A DNA stretch of 64,000 nt from Paramyrothecium sp. XJ0827 (Eukaryota; Ascomycota; Sordariomycetes; Hypocreales; Stachybotryaceae): contig JAJFPB010000005.1 in assembly GCA_020881915.1 (NCBI GenBank), positions 3,472,001 through 3,536,000 of the forward strand. The letters run 5' to 3'. Positions 1-11,466 of this stretch are shown here, piece by piece. Under the pieces are notes generated by a model. That model was given only the letters and a program-made list of their open reading frames with translations, made no database searches and was not told the DNA's origin. A program made the position numbers and the translations under genes. The stretch's first letter is position 1. Every line of letters begins with the position of its first letter.

Positions 1-932
1 GCATAACTATCGCTTCAGCTGGCGGGAAAAGCATTTCATAATTCAGCCGATAGGAAAGAGCTAGATCCATGATTGCATCATAGAGGTCATCTCCCACATC
101 TGTTCGAAGGGGGAGCTTGAGGGCTCGCGTGTACGCTGACGGCATACGGTCCTGCATCTCTTGAGGTAGATCGTAATACTAATAGTGTTAGTAAAGGCCG
201 AAGACGTAAGAACCTAGTGTGCTTACCGCTCGCTTGTAGGGAATGTGTCCGTTGTTGGCCCAGCTGATCAACTCGCCAATACGGGTCGGTATGCGAAGGA
301 GCAAACACCCTAAATAACACAGGGCCAGAGTGTCTGGCACTTTGGGGAGAGGCCAGTCTGGTCCGCGCTCAGACTCCCAACTCTGCGCTCTTGTTTTTTT
401 GCGTGGAGCGCTTGGTTCGTTCTCCGGCTGGCTTTCTGTCTGAGGCTGGGAGCTGAACATGGCAAGCTCTTCCGTGTTCGCGCTCTCCTCCGGCCCGAGC
501 GAGCTCGACCCCCGAATTCTCAGATCCCACAGGTCGCGCACGACAGTTTCAAGCTCCGACCTATGGCCCTTCTCATTTATGAGCCATTGTAGCTGGCTAC
601 GTACGATGAGTTGCAGAGCCTCAAGATAGAGCTTCTTTCCCGCGGCACCGGTGAGATGGCGTTTCTCAGATTCCCTGAGCTCCTTCTCTCGTCGGGCCAC
701 AGCTCCCATCTTGCCCGAATCCTCCTCATCGCCGACATCAAACTGAATGAAGCCCTGGCGCAACGTCAGCCCTTGATGGGGAAGTGTTATTGGATATGGG
801 CCGTAGACGAACCTCAATCTGGTCGCCATTGGCACAAAACCGCAGACCATTCTGCAGGTACCACTTTCTGCTGCCGCAGACGGGACATCTTTCCCCTCGG
901 GGCATTCGGCGAAGCTCCCGCGTATCTTCCAT
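1..932 (-). CDS. rrn7: RRN7-type RNA polymerase I initiation factor, 5' part
   Basis: Subunit of the Pol I core factor that binds the rDNA promoter (TFIIB/TAF1B-like); acts in the nucleolus. Proposed exons on the minus strand are 932-813, 754-227 and 178 to beyond position 1, so about 275 residues are visible and the 3' part lies outside the window. Residues 16-40 form the N-terminal zinc ribbon (Cys16, Cys19, Cys33), joined across the first intron (58 nt) to the family's EGF(I/V)QFD segment. A basic/helical stretch follows with the RRN7-typical LQLIVRSQLQWLI. The second intron (48 nt) keeps phase 0 and leads into PLRTDVGDDLYDAIMDLA. Odd: the fourth zinc ligand, usually His in a CxxGH motif, is Asp37. 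The identification is good; the third exon rests on splice signals and an open frame. Confidence 0.85.
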
Positions 933-1850
933 GGTAGTGACGCTGGGGGCTATGGGGAATCAGTTGCTGGAATGAATAGACTAGGACCGTGGTGTGTACG
1001 GCCGAACGCAGCACATACTTGGAAACCTGCCGACGGAAAGGTGCAGCTAGGGTTCCAGATAACTAGTCTGGCTCATCGCGCAAGTCCCTGCATCAATGAC
1101 AAGCAATAGAACCGGGGAAAAGGACTTCAATGGCAAGTCATGCTATGTTGTGGTGTGTTTCGAAGTTCTGATGACTTTTGAAGGCTAAGGTAGCCTGGCG
1201 AACTTAGTGTCACCATCTGCCTCCGTCGAGGTACCGCAGGTAGACGACCAGATTACCTACCTCAGGAGTTATCATGGGTACCTTGATTTTCAACCAACGC
1301 CAACGCCAACGCCAACGCCTTAACCTACGAATCATCCATTTTGTTAATCAGTATAATATGAACATCAGTTGAGTTCATGCAGTTTAGTGGACCTTTGGAA
1401 TGGTGACAAATGGGCTTAGAGCGAAACCTCCATAACTTCACGCAGTCTACGTCTACTACCGCCGATCCTCAGCGATGGCAATTCGGTCCACCAAGTACAC
1501 GGTTTGACGCGAGGTCGATTAAGCTTCATAACAACTCCGTCTATTGGTTATAAATTCCTTGGTGCTCTGGACTACGAACACGGAGGTCCTGCTAACCACG
1601 ACAAAGGTTGTAGGCGTCAGAAAAAACAACGTTAACGGCGGCGTTTGCGCGACTCCGGGTTATAACTAGTTGAGACAATGCCATCCACATGGAATCGTCA
1701 AGCATCTCGGCCAATCCATTGCTCATGACATTTGGACATGATGAAAGTCATCAAAATCGTAAACTTTTCAAAGCGCCTTCACCAAGAGGACGAATGCGTA
1801 CTCAGGCCATGAACAGTGGCTAGGTTTTTATTTGTTGGCAGCTAGGCAAT
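933..1850. other. Intergenic region between RRN7 5' end and eIF5A 3' end
   Basis: No ORF with recognisable protein content. It must hold the RRN7 promoter and the eIF5A 3' untranslated region. The only structure I see is a perfect hexanucleotide repeat at 1294-1317. Confidence 0.6.
1294..1317. repeat. (CCAACG)4 microsatellite
   Basis: Four exact tandem copies of CCAACG in non-coding sequence upstream of RRN7. It resembles an ordinary fungal short tandem repeat. Confidence 0.9.
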
Positions 1851-2763
1851 TTAGTTGCCCTTGGGAGCCTCCTTGGCCTCGACAGCAGCCTCCTCACCCA
1901 TGGAGGTAAGAACGACAACGTCTGTTGGCAAACTAAATTAGCACCACTGTCAGGCTGGGCACTGGGGAAATGGTAGATCTTACTGGTGTCCTTCTCGTCG
2001 ATCTTGAAGAGCTTGTTGATCTTGTCGCCAATCTCACCGTCGGGCATGCGAACATCGTCCTTGGTGTCACCGTCGTCGTTCATGAGGGAGAGGAAACCAT
2101 CGTCGGAGATGTCGAGCTTGAGAAAGGGTCAATCCACGAGTGACAGCAGGAGTAGATCTAGGGAGGCGACTTACAAGCTGGTACTCACGACGGGAGACGT
2201 TGGGGACGTCCATGTTGTGGGTGGAGGGGGAGAGATCTTCGTACTTCTTGCCGGTGAAGATGTCAAGGGCGACAAGGTGGACCTTGGCGTGACCGTGCTT
2301 GCCGGTCTTGGAGGTAGACATGTCGACGATCTTGCAGGGGCGGCCCTTGATCACGACGAAACCGTTCTTGCGGAGGGCAGAGCACTGCATGGGGTAGGTG
2401 AGAGACGCGCCGGCGTCGGCGGACTCGAAGGTGACATCGTGCTGTGAGAAGCGCCTCGTCAGTATTGCAGTCTCGAAAGTGGGGTTGTCAATGTAAACAT
2501 GGATTTGTGCTTGGGTAGTGACAGGAGATTCCCCGGCCGGACAACGGCGAGAAGCATTGCTGAAGCTGGCCGCGCATCGTCCGGGCCTCGAGCTCGATGC
2601 TCAAGACGTACGGCGCATCCCGTGATGAGCCGTCAAAGACAATTGTGCGCCCTCCAAACAGTGCCGTCGTGGGGCACACGATTGCGGGGTGTGGTTTTTT
2701 TTTGTGCCCAAGCACAACGGAATGCGCAAAAACATATCGGTAAAGACTCACCTCCTCAGCCAT
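1851..2763 (-). CDS. Translation factor eIF5A
   Basis: eIF5A relieves ribosome stalling and promotes peptide-bond formation and termination; it is cytosolic and needs hypusine. Four exons on the minus strand: 2763-2752 (MAEE), 2441-2175, 2116-1984 and 1921-1851. They join in phase to a protein of about 160 residues, the usual family length. The hypusine loop [12 protein letters not shown] is intact, with the modifiable Lys in GKHGH. It is followed by the SH3-like N-domain core and the OB-fold C-domain ([16 protein letters not shown]), ending [10 protein letters not shown]. The first exon is only four codons and is followed by a 310-nt intron, by far the longest in this gene. The start is fixed by the MAEE motif common in fungal orthologues. 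Identity is certain; exon 4 was assembled from phase and the known C-terminus. Confidence 0.95.
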
Positions 2764-4628
2764 GGTGATGGATTGCGCAAGGTAACGGGTTCGTCGATGA
2801 AGGAAGAAGGAGAGGAAGAAACGAAGTGATGGTCTGCACCGGTGGGAGTTTTTGAAGGGTGCTGGTGGGATGAAGAGGGGAGGGGAGAAAAGAAGGAGAA
2901 GAGAAAAAAGAGCGGAAGGGGTCAAGACGGTGGAGGAGGGGAGGGAATACAAATGGAGGAGGGGGTGGCAGAAAAAAGGGTGCGATGTCCTAATTTTTTT
3001 TTTCTCGCCTGTGTGATTGGGCCTGGAGGGTAGTGGCCAGCGAGCAGTCAGTGGACGCAGCGGTGCTTTGGTGGGACAGCTATGGGGACCATGCTTCGAT
3101 GCCACAGTAATGTACTTACTGGCGGGTTGCCCAGAGGTACCCTGGCGCACAGTAAAAGACGGTCCGATGCGTCTGCGGCGCCCATCAGTCCACACAAATC
3201 CAAAGCACTACGACTACAGCCCCAGAACATGAACGAAGGCACGGCGCGCCAAAAGGCAGGGTAGGGTAAGGTACCTCCAAACAAGGTACAGTGCTTTAGG
3301 TAAGGTACCTTACTTCCCGGCAGCAGCCTGCGGCCAACCCCTCCTCTACTTTGAGGTCCAGATCAAGCCGGGTCTAGCACTCTACCGTAATAATCCATCC
3401 ACAGAAGACAACTTGTCGTGAGGTGGGCTCCTCTGCCCAAACCGGCATAGCCCTGACTGTCGGATCTATTGGATCGCTTCCAAAGCCTGGACCTGGACTT
3501 GGACCTGGCCTAGCAAAGGCATGCCCGTGGTATGTCGAGTTCGGCGGCTACTTTACCTGATGGCCCGCTCAACACCGTTGCCACTTTACAGGCCTTGCTC
3601 CAGAGGACCAATCAAGTCGCCGGTGTTTGAGGTCTCTGGAGGAGAAGGAGGGCGAGGAGAAGACCAGCTGGCCATGGGCCTCGACTCGACTTGTCTTCTA
3701 AAGTGCTTCCGCAGTTGTTCACCCCTTGCTGTGGCTAGGGCTCGCTCCAATGTGTCGCGGACAGGAGGACAGGGTCACGCGCATGTCCTGCATTTGCCAT
3801 CGTGCTCGATTTGCTAACGCTCGGCAAGGGCTGCCCACCCGCCAATCATTCTCCACCAGCTCTTCCAAGTGCACAATCTGGCGTTACATTTTGTGGACTG
3901 ACTGTCGAGCTGCATGGGGGGGGGCGCGGGGTTGCTGGAATCTCTTTGCCTTCCAACCCTCTGTAGACAGAAGCTTGGTGAGGTGAGGTAGGTAAAGGTA
4001 CCTGTCTCTCTAGTTCCTGGTAGACGGGGGTTATTCTGAAAAAAGTGCCTGGAGAAAAGGTCTTGACCAAGAGAAACTATAGACCAAGCCAGCAGGTTTT
4101 CAGGTCCATGTACGCCGTATTCATGAATATTCGTTCGACAATGGCATCACTGAGAAGCACTCAAGCTGTGTTACCTTGGCGCAACCCAATACCTCGGTAG
4201 AGATCCTCCGGATAAGGTGTGAGATCAACAATATTTTCCTAAGGTAGCTAATAGCTTATACGACCCCAGAAATTGTATCATGTTGGTTCTTCATTTGAAA
4301 GAAGATAAGAACGGCTAAGAAGAGGACTCGTCTTTCCAAGCTTCTTGTAACCACGTTCACTGCCATTCAAGGGGGCAGCCCTTGTCTTTGGGACTTGGCG
4401 TGAAGAGGCGCTGTTCGACGCTCCAGCCACATGCACCTACCCAGTAGTGGCCACAAGCCACAACTTCCGATAAGCGGTGATAGTACGCTCGCTGCAAGCT
4501 GGCTCGAAGAAGCAAGCTCATCGATTGGCTTGATGTTATAGGGATTCCCAATCTCAGCCGGCCAGCGCTCTTGGAGATTCCCGAAATTGCCATGATAGCC
4601 TCGACGTTCTGAAAAATTCCTTTGAGAC
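2764..4628. other. Intergenic region between eIF5A and VPS52 (divergent promoters)
   Basis: The eIF5A-proximal part (about 2810-2970) is strongly purine-rich on the plus strand, so it is a CT-rich 5' leader on the eIF5A strand, as is common for highly expressed fungal translation genes. Two clusters of the TAAGGTACCTTA-like motif sit near 3255-3315 and 3975-4005. A run of nine G lies near 3916. ORFs here look like chance openings and none resembles a protein family. Confidence 0.6.
3261..3312. repeat. Cluster of GGTAAGGTACC-type palindromic motifs
   Basis: Several overlapping copies of AAGGTA/TACCTT occur here, including the perfect 12-bp palindrome TAAGGTACCTTA at 3301-3312. The same motif recurs in other intergenic stretches of the window but not inside exons that I noticed. 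Confidence 0.7.
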
Positions 4629-6715
4629 ATGTGGCTCGATCGCCTCGCTGGAGGGCCAGCGACGTCTTCCGGAGGCTCGACGCCGCAACCCGCCAGCCGG
4701 CCTTACTCTCCAGTTCCCCGACGCTCAGCAAGCAACCTCAGTCCCTATGTGACATCGCAACGGCCAGGTCACTCTCCAAGGGCATCGTCTCTGTCACTTG
4801 TCTCCAACGACTCTTCTGCATCCCTACTCGCCTCGTCCCGTAAGCTCAATGGCTCATCCCTGAAGCAAACGACCACGACCTCTGCGGACGGCCTCGATCC
4901 ACTGGAAACATTGGAGAAGCTACTGAGCGCAACCTTTGGCAAGGATGGCAACCTCGCAATCGAGAAGCATGCGCTGTCGAAGGAAGATGTCGACTTTGAA
5001 TTCGACTTTGGAGGGTTGACCCTGAAAGAGTTGGCCTCGTCACCCGATAATGAGTCGAACGTGGTAAGCACGCGGCAACCGCAAACCACAGAAGATTGTA
5101 GGGCCACGCGCATGCCTCTTCTAGGTGTCACACTGACTTGAAGATAGTTGGAAGGGAACGGTCCAAATTCGAAGACTTACATCGATCTATTGTCGCCTGC
5201 GACGACGTTCTGAACTCGGTCGAGACGAACCTCACGAGTTTTCGAAACGACCTCGCTGCCGTTTCGGCGGATATCGAATCGCTGCAAGCTCGCTCTACAG
5301 CCTTGAGCCAAAGGCTCGACAATCGAAAGAACGTTGAAAGAGCTTTGGGTCCCTTGGTTGAGGAGCTGAGCGTGTCACCCGAGACCATTTCGAAAATCGT
5401 CGAAGGCCCCATAGATGAAACCTGGGTGCGTCTGCTGAGCGAAGTCGACAGGCGCAATGCGGCGTATCAAAAGAGGTCTACAGACGCGCAGGGCAGTAAG
5501 GCCTTCGAGGACTTGGGCCCATTACTCGAGAAGCTTGTTCTCAAGGTGAGGCCTCCCAGCCAGTACGACAGCAGGCACATATACTGACAATTGCAGGCTA
5601 TTCAACGAATCCGTGATTTTCTGGTTGCTCAGATCAAAGCCCTCAGGTCACCAAACATAAATGCCCAAATCATCCAGCAGCAAAATTTCATTCGTTACAA
5701 AAACCTGTTCGCGTTTCTGCACCAACACCACGCTACGCTTGCAGAAGAAATCACCCAGGCCTACGTCAACACAATGAGGTGGTATTATCTCAACCAGTTT
5801 GGGCGTTACGAAAAGGCACTTGGCAAGATGAAGACCCATGTTCTCGACAAGAACGATGTCCTCGGCCACGACGATGGAAGCCGAAAGGCTCGCCCAGCTG
5901 GCCCGCCTCATGATGCTTTCAACCTGGGCCGTCGGATTGACATTCTGAAGTCAAAGAACCGGGCAGCCCTCTCCTCTCACCTTGCTGAAGAAGACCAAGG
6001 CACACATTACCTTGAAACCCCTTTCAGAAATTTCAATTTGGCGTTGATAGATAACGCGACCGCCGAGTATACCTTCCTTGCAACCTTTTTCACCCCAGCC
6101 CTACCCCTATCAAAAGTGTCTAGACATTTCAACCACATATTCGAGCCAACTTTCGAGCTAGGACAAACTTTATCCAAGGCTCTCGTTAATGAGACGTTCG
6201 ACGCATTGGGGCTTCTCCTCTGTATTCGTCTGAACCAGCATTTCGCCTTTGAGCTTCAGCGAAGAAGAATCCCTGCGGTAGATGGCTACGTTAATGGGAC
6301 CAACATGCTTCTATGGCCGCGCCTACAGGTGATCATGGATCGCCACTGCGAGTCTGTTCGTCAACTCGCCTCTGCAAAGCCTTCATCGCGGTCAGCCGCG
6401 GACCAAGCGAAGTTGTCGGCTGCGCCACACGTCGTTACGCAAAAGTTTGGCCAGCTCCTGCACGGCTTCCTGGCGCTGAGCACGGAGGCGGGTGACGATG
6501 AGCCAGTGGTCGCCAGTCTCCGGCGGCTGCGGTCCGAGGTGGAGGCTTTCCTCACGCGCCAGAGCCAGGGATACGGGAGCGACAAGCGCAAGGCGCAGCG
6601 CTTCTTATATAACAACTACTCTCTGATAAACACTATTATTGGCGACGTGGACGGAAAGCTGGCTGCTGAACAGCAGAGCCATTTTGAAGAGCTGAAAACG
6701 AAACATCAGGAATAA
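4629..6715 (+). CDS. vps52: Vps52/Sac2, GARP/EARP tethering subunit
   Basis: Tethers endosome-derived vesicles to the trans-Golgi as a subunit of GARP. Proposed exons are 4629-5063, 5144-5545 and 5597-6715, giving about 651 residues. The N-terminus MWLDRLAGG, followed by a Ser/Pro-rich stretch, fits fungal Vps52. Next comes the conserved coiled-coil block: an IVACDDVLNSVETNLTSF-like segment, then SADIESLQARSTAL and GPIDETWVRLL. The Vps52 core follows (FIRYKNLFAFLHQHH, YVNTMRWYYLNQF). The second intron is unambiguous (AAG^GTGAGG ... TTGCAG^GCT). The first intron is less certain: the acceptor at 5143 (an AAG) keeps phase, whereas the TAG four bases later would break the frame. The gene stands alone. 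Identity is strong. Confidence 0.9.
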
Positions 6716-7214
6716 GGCGTCGAGCGCGGAAGAGAGCGGGCTTTGCGGATCTTTTGTAGGCATTAGCGTTCATGGTTGGGATCTAGTAGGCGTTTTGGTA
6801 AGATGAACCACACGTTCATCGTGTTTGATACTTTACTTCTCGTCCTATGGAGAACAGTAGCTGCGAAAACAACAACGTTTGAAATTCTGCATCCGTCACC
6901 AAAGAACCTGGACACAATCAAATCCAGCGGGTGATATGCCTCGTTCCTAAAGAAATTAAAATCAAGCGCGATGGCGTCTCCCATGCAGGGCCAACAGGAA
7001 TAAAACCATGCGTTTGAGTTGGGGGGGGGAAGTTCAGCAACGCCCTCTCCGTTTTGGTCTCTAATGCCATAATGCAATATCGAACGGAATAGCCAGGGTC
7101 GCGTAGTCGATGTTACCTACCTGGTGTCGCGCGGCCACTCACAGTCACTCCCTCCAACAACCCCTTACTTCTCACGGCGTTCTCTGCTTGGCTATATCGC
7201 AACAAATATTTGCT
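6716..7214. other. Intergenic region between VPS52 and kinase-like gene
   Basis: VPS52 3' untranslated region plus the promoter of the downstream gene. A run of nine G starts at 7021. No other structure was seen. Confidence 0.5.
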
Positions 7215-8702
7215 ATGAATGCCCGGCAAGATTCTGATAATCTCGCCTGGGATCGAAGTGACGAGCTACGAGAGGAGGGTGTGAACCAGGTGCGATTGTC
7301 ATCGACATGCCGCAAAGTCGAAGCCATAGCCACTCGAATTTTTGGGGATGCGGCGCGTCGGATTAGGCCTCTAATTATTGGGGGTTTCAACGTGTTGTAT
7401 CCATTTCTCATCGAAGGTGATTCGACCGACGTCCTCCTTCGTATGCCTTTGCCTGGTCAGGGCATATTCCCTGAAGAAAGAGCATTTGCGGAGGCTGCCA
7501 CAGCCCGTTACATAGGCAAATACACTCAGCTGAGGGTCCCAGAAGTTTTCCACCATGCCGTCGATTCTGAGCTGGGGCCATTCATGATTATCGAGAAGTT
7601 CGGCTCCCTGCGAGATATGGCGCATGCTCTGCAGGCCCCCGACACGGATCCTGACGAAACCCCTGTCCTTGATCCCAACATCTCTGAGGGCGAGCTGATG
7701 GACTTGTATATGAAGATGGCACGGTGTGTTCTTCAACTAGCACAGCCTACTTTTCCGCGCATAGGCAGTCTTGCCGAGTCCAGCCCTGGTGTCTACCGTG
7801 TGTTGGGAAGGCCAATCACCCTGAACATGAGTAACATGGCCCAAATATCTAATATTCCCACGTCAATATTCCCTAGCAAAGGGACAACTTACCAGAACAC
7901 CAATGATTGGTACACGGCATTGGCTGAAATGCAGATGGCTACACTTGTGTTCCAGCATAATGATATGGTATCCTCTGAAGATGATTGCAGGACTAAATAT
8001 GTCGCTCGTCAACTCTTCCGTAGACTGGCAAAACAAGGCCGCTTATCAACGTTTGGCTTTGTTGAAGACACCTGGTCCTCGAGCTCTAAATATAAACTTG
8101 CAACCCTTCCAGCTCCACACATCTCTCATTCCTTTCGTCTATGGTCTGACGATTTCAGACCAGTCAACGTCATTATTGACCAGAATGATGATCTGCTCGG
8201 GGCTATCGACTGGGAATTTGCCTACGCAGCTCCTACGCAGTTTACCTTGGATCCTCCCTGGTGGCTGTTACTCGAGGTGCCGGAGATGTGGGAAGAGGGC
8301 ATCGAAGATTGGGCGGATGTCTATGAGAGACGACTAGATACTTGGCTCTCAGCTCTGGAAGAGGCAGAGAAAGAAATGGGGCCCGGATCTTTCCTTCTCT
8401 CGTCGTATATGCGGGAGAGCTGGGACACAGGGCGGTTCTGGCTCAATTATGCTGCTCGCAAGAGCTGGGCCTTTGACACGATCTACTGGAAGTACTTGGA
8501 CGGGAAATTTTTTGGCGACTGCGGAGTCGACGTCCCCGTGGAGGAGCTATGGAGGACAAGGGTGCATCTTCTGACCGAGGATGAGCGTGCGGCTATGGAG
8601 CCATTTGTGCGAATGAAGATGGGAGAGTCTAAAGAACGGGTTCTCGTTGAGTGGGATGATGCCGAGGCACGACAGCGGCTGGATTCGTTCCTGTTCAATT
8701 GA
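7215..8702 (+). CDS. APH/choline-kinase-fold phosphotransferase family protein
   Basis: A protein of about 495 residues in one exon, of the aminoglycoside-phosphotransferase-like family that is expanded in filamentous fungi. The substrate is unknown. The N-lobe shows a nucleotide-binding-like strand pair (FNVLYPFLIEGDSTDVLLRMP) and an EERAFAEAATARYI helix. The C-lobe has the catalytic loop as LWSDDFRPVNVIID, where the Brenner-type HxDxxxxN motif keeps Asp and Asn but lacks the His, and then AIDWEFAYAAPTQF, supplying the metal-binding Asp. PPWWLLLE afterwards is typical of fungal members. I chose ATG 7215 (MNARQDSDNLAWD). An in-frame ATG at 7110 would add 35 residues that look like translated leader. 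No biosynthetic neighbours are present, so antibiotic resistance should not be assumed. Confidence 0.8.
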   Translation: MNARQDSDNLAWDRSDELREEGVNQVRLSSTCRKVEAIATRIFGDAARRIRPLIIGGFNVLYPFLIEGDSTDVLLRMPLPGQGIFPEERAFAEAATARYIGKYTQLRVPEVFHHAVDSELGPFMIIEKFGSLRDMAHALQAPDTDPDETPVLDPNISEGELMDLYMKMARCVLQLAQPTFPRIGSLAESSPGVYRVLGRPITLNMSNMAQISNIPTSIFPSKGTTYQNTNDWYTALAEMQMATLVFQHNDMVSSEDDCRTKYVARQLFRRLAKQGRLSTFGFVEDTWSSSSKYKLATLPAPHISHSFRLWSDDFRPVNVIIDQNDDLLGAIDWEFAYAAPTQFTLDPPWWLLLEVPEMWEEGIEDWADVYERRLDTWLSALEEAEKEMGPGSFLLSSYMRESWDTGRFWLNYAARKSWAFDTIYWKYLDGKFFGDCGVDVPVEELWRTRVHLLTEDERAAMEPFVRMKMGESKERVLVEWDDAEARQRLDSFLFN

Positions 8703-9261
8703 GAACATGTCACTAGCTGATGAATTTACTGATGATATCGGCGTGCTTGGGTCACGGAGGGAGCGGAAGAATCAACAAACGTTATAGCATAGCATTATCC
8801 TCGAAAAGCTCAACAGAAGCATTATGCTTTTTGGCTCTTAAACACGAGAGAGCCGTGGTTGGATCTGGCCAGGAGAATCTTCTTGCACCATTGCGCCTAA
8901 ACGAAGCATGCGTTTGCCAGGCTACAGGGGCTTGTGTCAAAGCCTATCCATAGACACGGAGGGTTGGATTTCTCAATTGTGAATGTACCGTCATAAGATT
9001 GAACTTTCCCAAGGGGGAGGGCGACACAATAGAGGATGAACTTGGCAGCGATACCAAAAGTTCTCTGGAATCAGTACTAGAGCGTACATACAGTGCATGC
9101 TCCACGGTAACGTTATTGTAGGCAATGATGCTTGACTCCTCTTGAACCTGGCATGGCTGTCAAGGGAGTGTCTATCATGCTGATTATACGAGGCCAAGGC
9201 AGTAGCATCATAATGCCGTTGATCCTCTGTAATGGACTTGTGTTGTACAAGGCCCATATCT
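8703..9261. other. Intergenic region between convergent kinase-like and RabGAP genes
   Basis: Contains the two 3' untranslated regions. I see no gene, repeat or RNA structure. Confidence 0.5.
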
Positions 9262-10635
9262 CTAAGAACGGCGGAAGAGTGAATACAAATGATGCATGAT
9301 TGCAGGATTTCTGCGAAGATAGATGGCAACCACTCCCACCGCAACAGCCATACCTATGGCTCTTGCTGGTTTCCGGTACGCCCAGATAGTCATCTTGATC
9401 CTGTCCTGCAGCTCCGACCAGCGAAGCTCCTTTTCTTGCTGAGTGAAGTATTGCTGGCCCTGCTCCATGGTCTGGTCAGCGGAGTCCTTGATATTTCTGG
9501 CAGTCTTTAGTGCACTCGAGCTCGATATGTTCTTCCAGAAGCGCAGCGTCTCCGGTGGGAAACACTCAAACAACAGGACTGCTCTCGAAATGAGAGCATC
9601 GAGGTCCATCTGAGGGGGAATCTTGCTGAGGACAACGGTCAAAATGTCTACGTCGTCAACCTCGAGGATCTCGAGACGGCGATCAATCACGATCTGAGCG
9701 AAGATATACACAGTAAACACCGGCTCTCGGGCTAGGAAGACGTCGAACAACCGCGCTATGTCCTGGTAGGCCTCGATATTGTGGGCATACATCGTCAAGG
9801 TGCCGGCGAGCGCGTAGAAGGGTTCGATGCTGGCGATATGGCGACGCAGCTCGGGGTCCGCCTTTGCGAGGATGTCGGGTAGCAGCCTCAGCTGGGCTGT
9901 AGTTGGACCAAGGGTGGGTAGCATGAAATCTCGAATTCGTAAGACGGACAGCCGCGCAACCACCTCGGCTCTCAGGCCCGGCTCCAGAACCAACAGGAAA
10001 ACTTGGCATATATCGTGGAATCCTTGGAAATAGCACAGGAATGGGTATCGACGGAGGACTTCGACGATGAGCGAGTGGAGTTCGGATTTCCGTTCGTCGA
10101 GCTCGGCTTCGGTTTGGTCTGGTTTGTTAGCGTGGGGTTTCTAGATTATTACGCCAACAGAGGGCGTAAAGGAGGTGTACTGAAGCAAAGGTAGGCCGTG
10201 CGTACTGTGAGGATAGTAGATAAAAGCGCGGTTGACGTCGAGTTGCACCTGATCCTCGTCCCTATGGCGTGGTAACTGCTTCCAGTCTCCTTCCGTGGCA
10301 CGATTCGCATCGTCAAATGCGGCGGACTTTGACACCCCGAGTAAAATCGGCCCTACTCACGAGTCTTGTTAGAAAGAGGGGAGCAGTATGGAATATACCA
10401 CAAAAATATTGCGGTAACTGGACGTGCGCTTACAAGCGAGTCGACGGAGCTCATCGTTCAGGAACCCGCCGTGGGATTCGGCGAGAGACTTGAGGCGTGG
10501 AATGTCCCTCGATACACAGGCGTGCTGGATGTCGGCGGTCTTCTTGCGAAAGTCCCGGTCGCGTGGTTGTACCCTCGAAAGGTGGTTGCTGGCATCCTCT
10601 TGAGGATCCGGCGACACGGGGTGCTCGGACGGCAT
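9262..10635 (-). CDS. TBC-domain RabGAP, Gyp8/TBC1D20 type
   Basis: Accelerates GTP hydrolysis on Rab GTPases (Ypt1/Rab1 for this subfamily), acting at the ER/Golgi as a tail-anchored protein. Exons on the minus strand are 10635-10434, 10352-10206 and 10118-9262; all junctions stay in phase and give about 401 residues. The TBC fingerprints appear in order: RRLAWPILLG at the first junction, a VNRAFIYYPHNQTEAELDERK stretch over the second, then RRYPFLCYFQGFHDICQVFLLV. The last carries the YFQG that supplies the catalytic Gln finger. ARLSVLRIRDFMLPTL follows. A hydrophobic segment near the C-terminus (IGMAVAVGVVAIYL) is the likely tail anchor, as in Gyp8 and TBC1D20. The start is the first ATG after the upstream stop-free leader. 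Confidence 0.87.
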
Positions 10636-11466
10636 TGTCAAATTCAAGGACACGGCTTTCGACAAGATGGATGTCAGGATGCCTCGTGAGTGAGCGGCTC
10701 ACGTCATGACGAGGGTCGAGTTTATCCCGCCTTGGAGCTGGCGAGAGCTTTCGTGGAAAGGTTTTCTGCGAGATTGCAGGGTGCCTGTTTCCTGACGCGG
10801 AAGCAAAACGTGGTTGTTCCATCATGTGTCACGTCAAGCCAAGCTAATAAAGGTTCCATACCTTTCCCAGTAGGTGATAAGCCGAGATAACACGACTACG
10901 AAAGCCTCACTTGTAATGGCAATATACGTCCCACGAAACTCGAAGAAACTCTCTAGTTCCTTATTGCCAAACTTCTGAATCAGTATCAACCATTTCATAT
11001 AGACAATGCTTCTCGCACAAAGATGGCAGTACCTGTCATGCTACCTCTGAGACATGGTTTTGTAGTATTTCCTTTTTGGGGTTTATCGCTTGCTTAGCTC
11101 ATGCCCGGAGCTCTAGCTCTGCCGTAGCTGTACCGGCCTGCCCTGCGACCTTACCTTGCCTAAAGGTAGGTGGTTTGATGGAGCTCCTCCCGCGATACAA
11201 AGACTTACCCTGTACATTCGCTGCACGACGCACGGGAATCAAGGCAACTTGACGGCTCACGTTGCATGCAGCATGGTTGTGAGAGGCTGCTTCATCTCAC
11301 AACATACATGAATCAAACCTTCCCCGCCGTGGCTTTGCACGTCATAAGGCTCTACGAAACATAAACATGGCAGATTCTGCACACTCTGGAACCGCATTTG
11401 ACCCTCAACCCGCCGCATCACCAACAGTCCGCTGCTCCACCACGGCGAGCATAATGATACTTGACC
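10636..11466. other. Divergent intergenic region between RabGAP and MMS1/DDB1-like gene
   Basis: Shared promoter region. Around 11148-11170 it holds copies of the ACCTT/AAGGTAGG motif found elsewhere in the window. No protein-like ORF was seen. Confidence 0.5.

Noticed and set aside
2488..3195. 235-codon minus-strand frame over the eIF5A promoter
   Set aside because: It overlaps the eIF5A leader, first exon and first intron; the translation reflects the CT-rich leader.
7215..8702. Antibiotic-resistance phosphotransferase
   Set aside because: APH-fold proteins are abundant in fungi with unrelated or unknown substrates; no resistance context is present.
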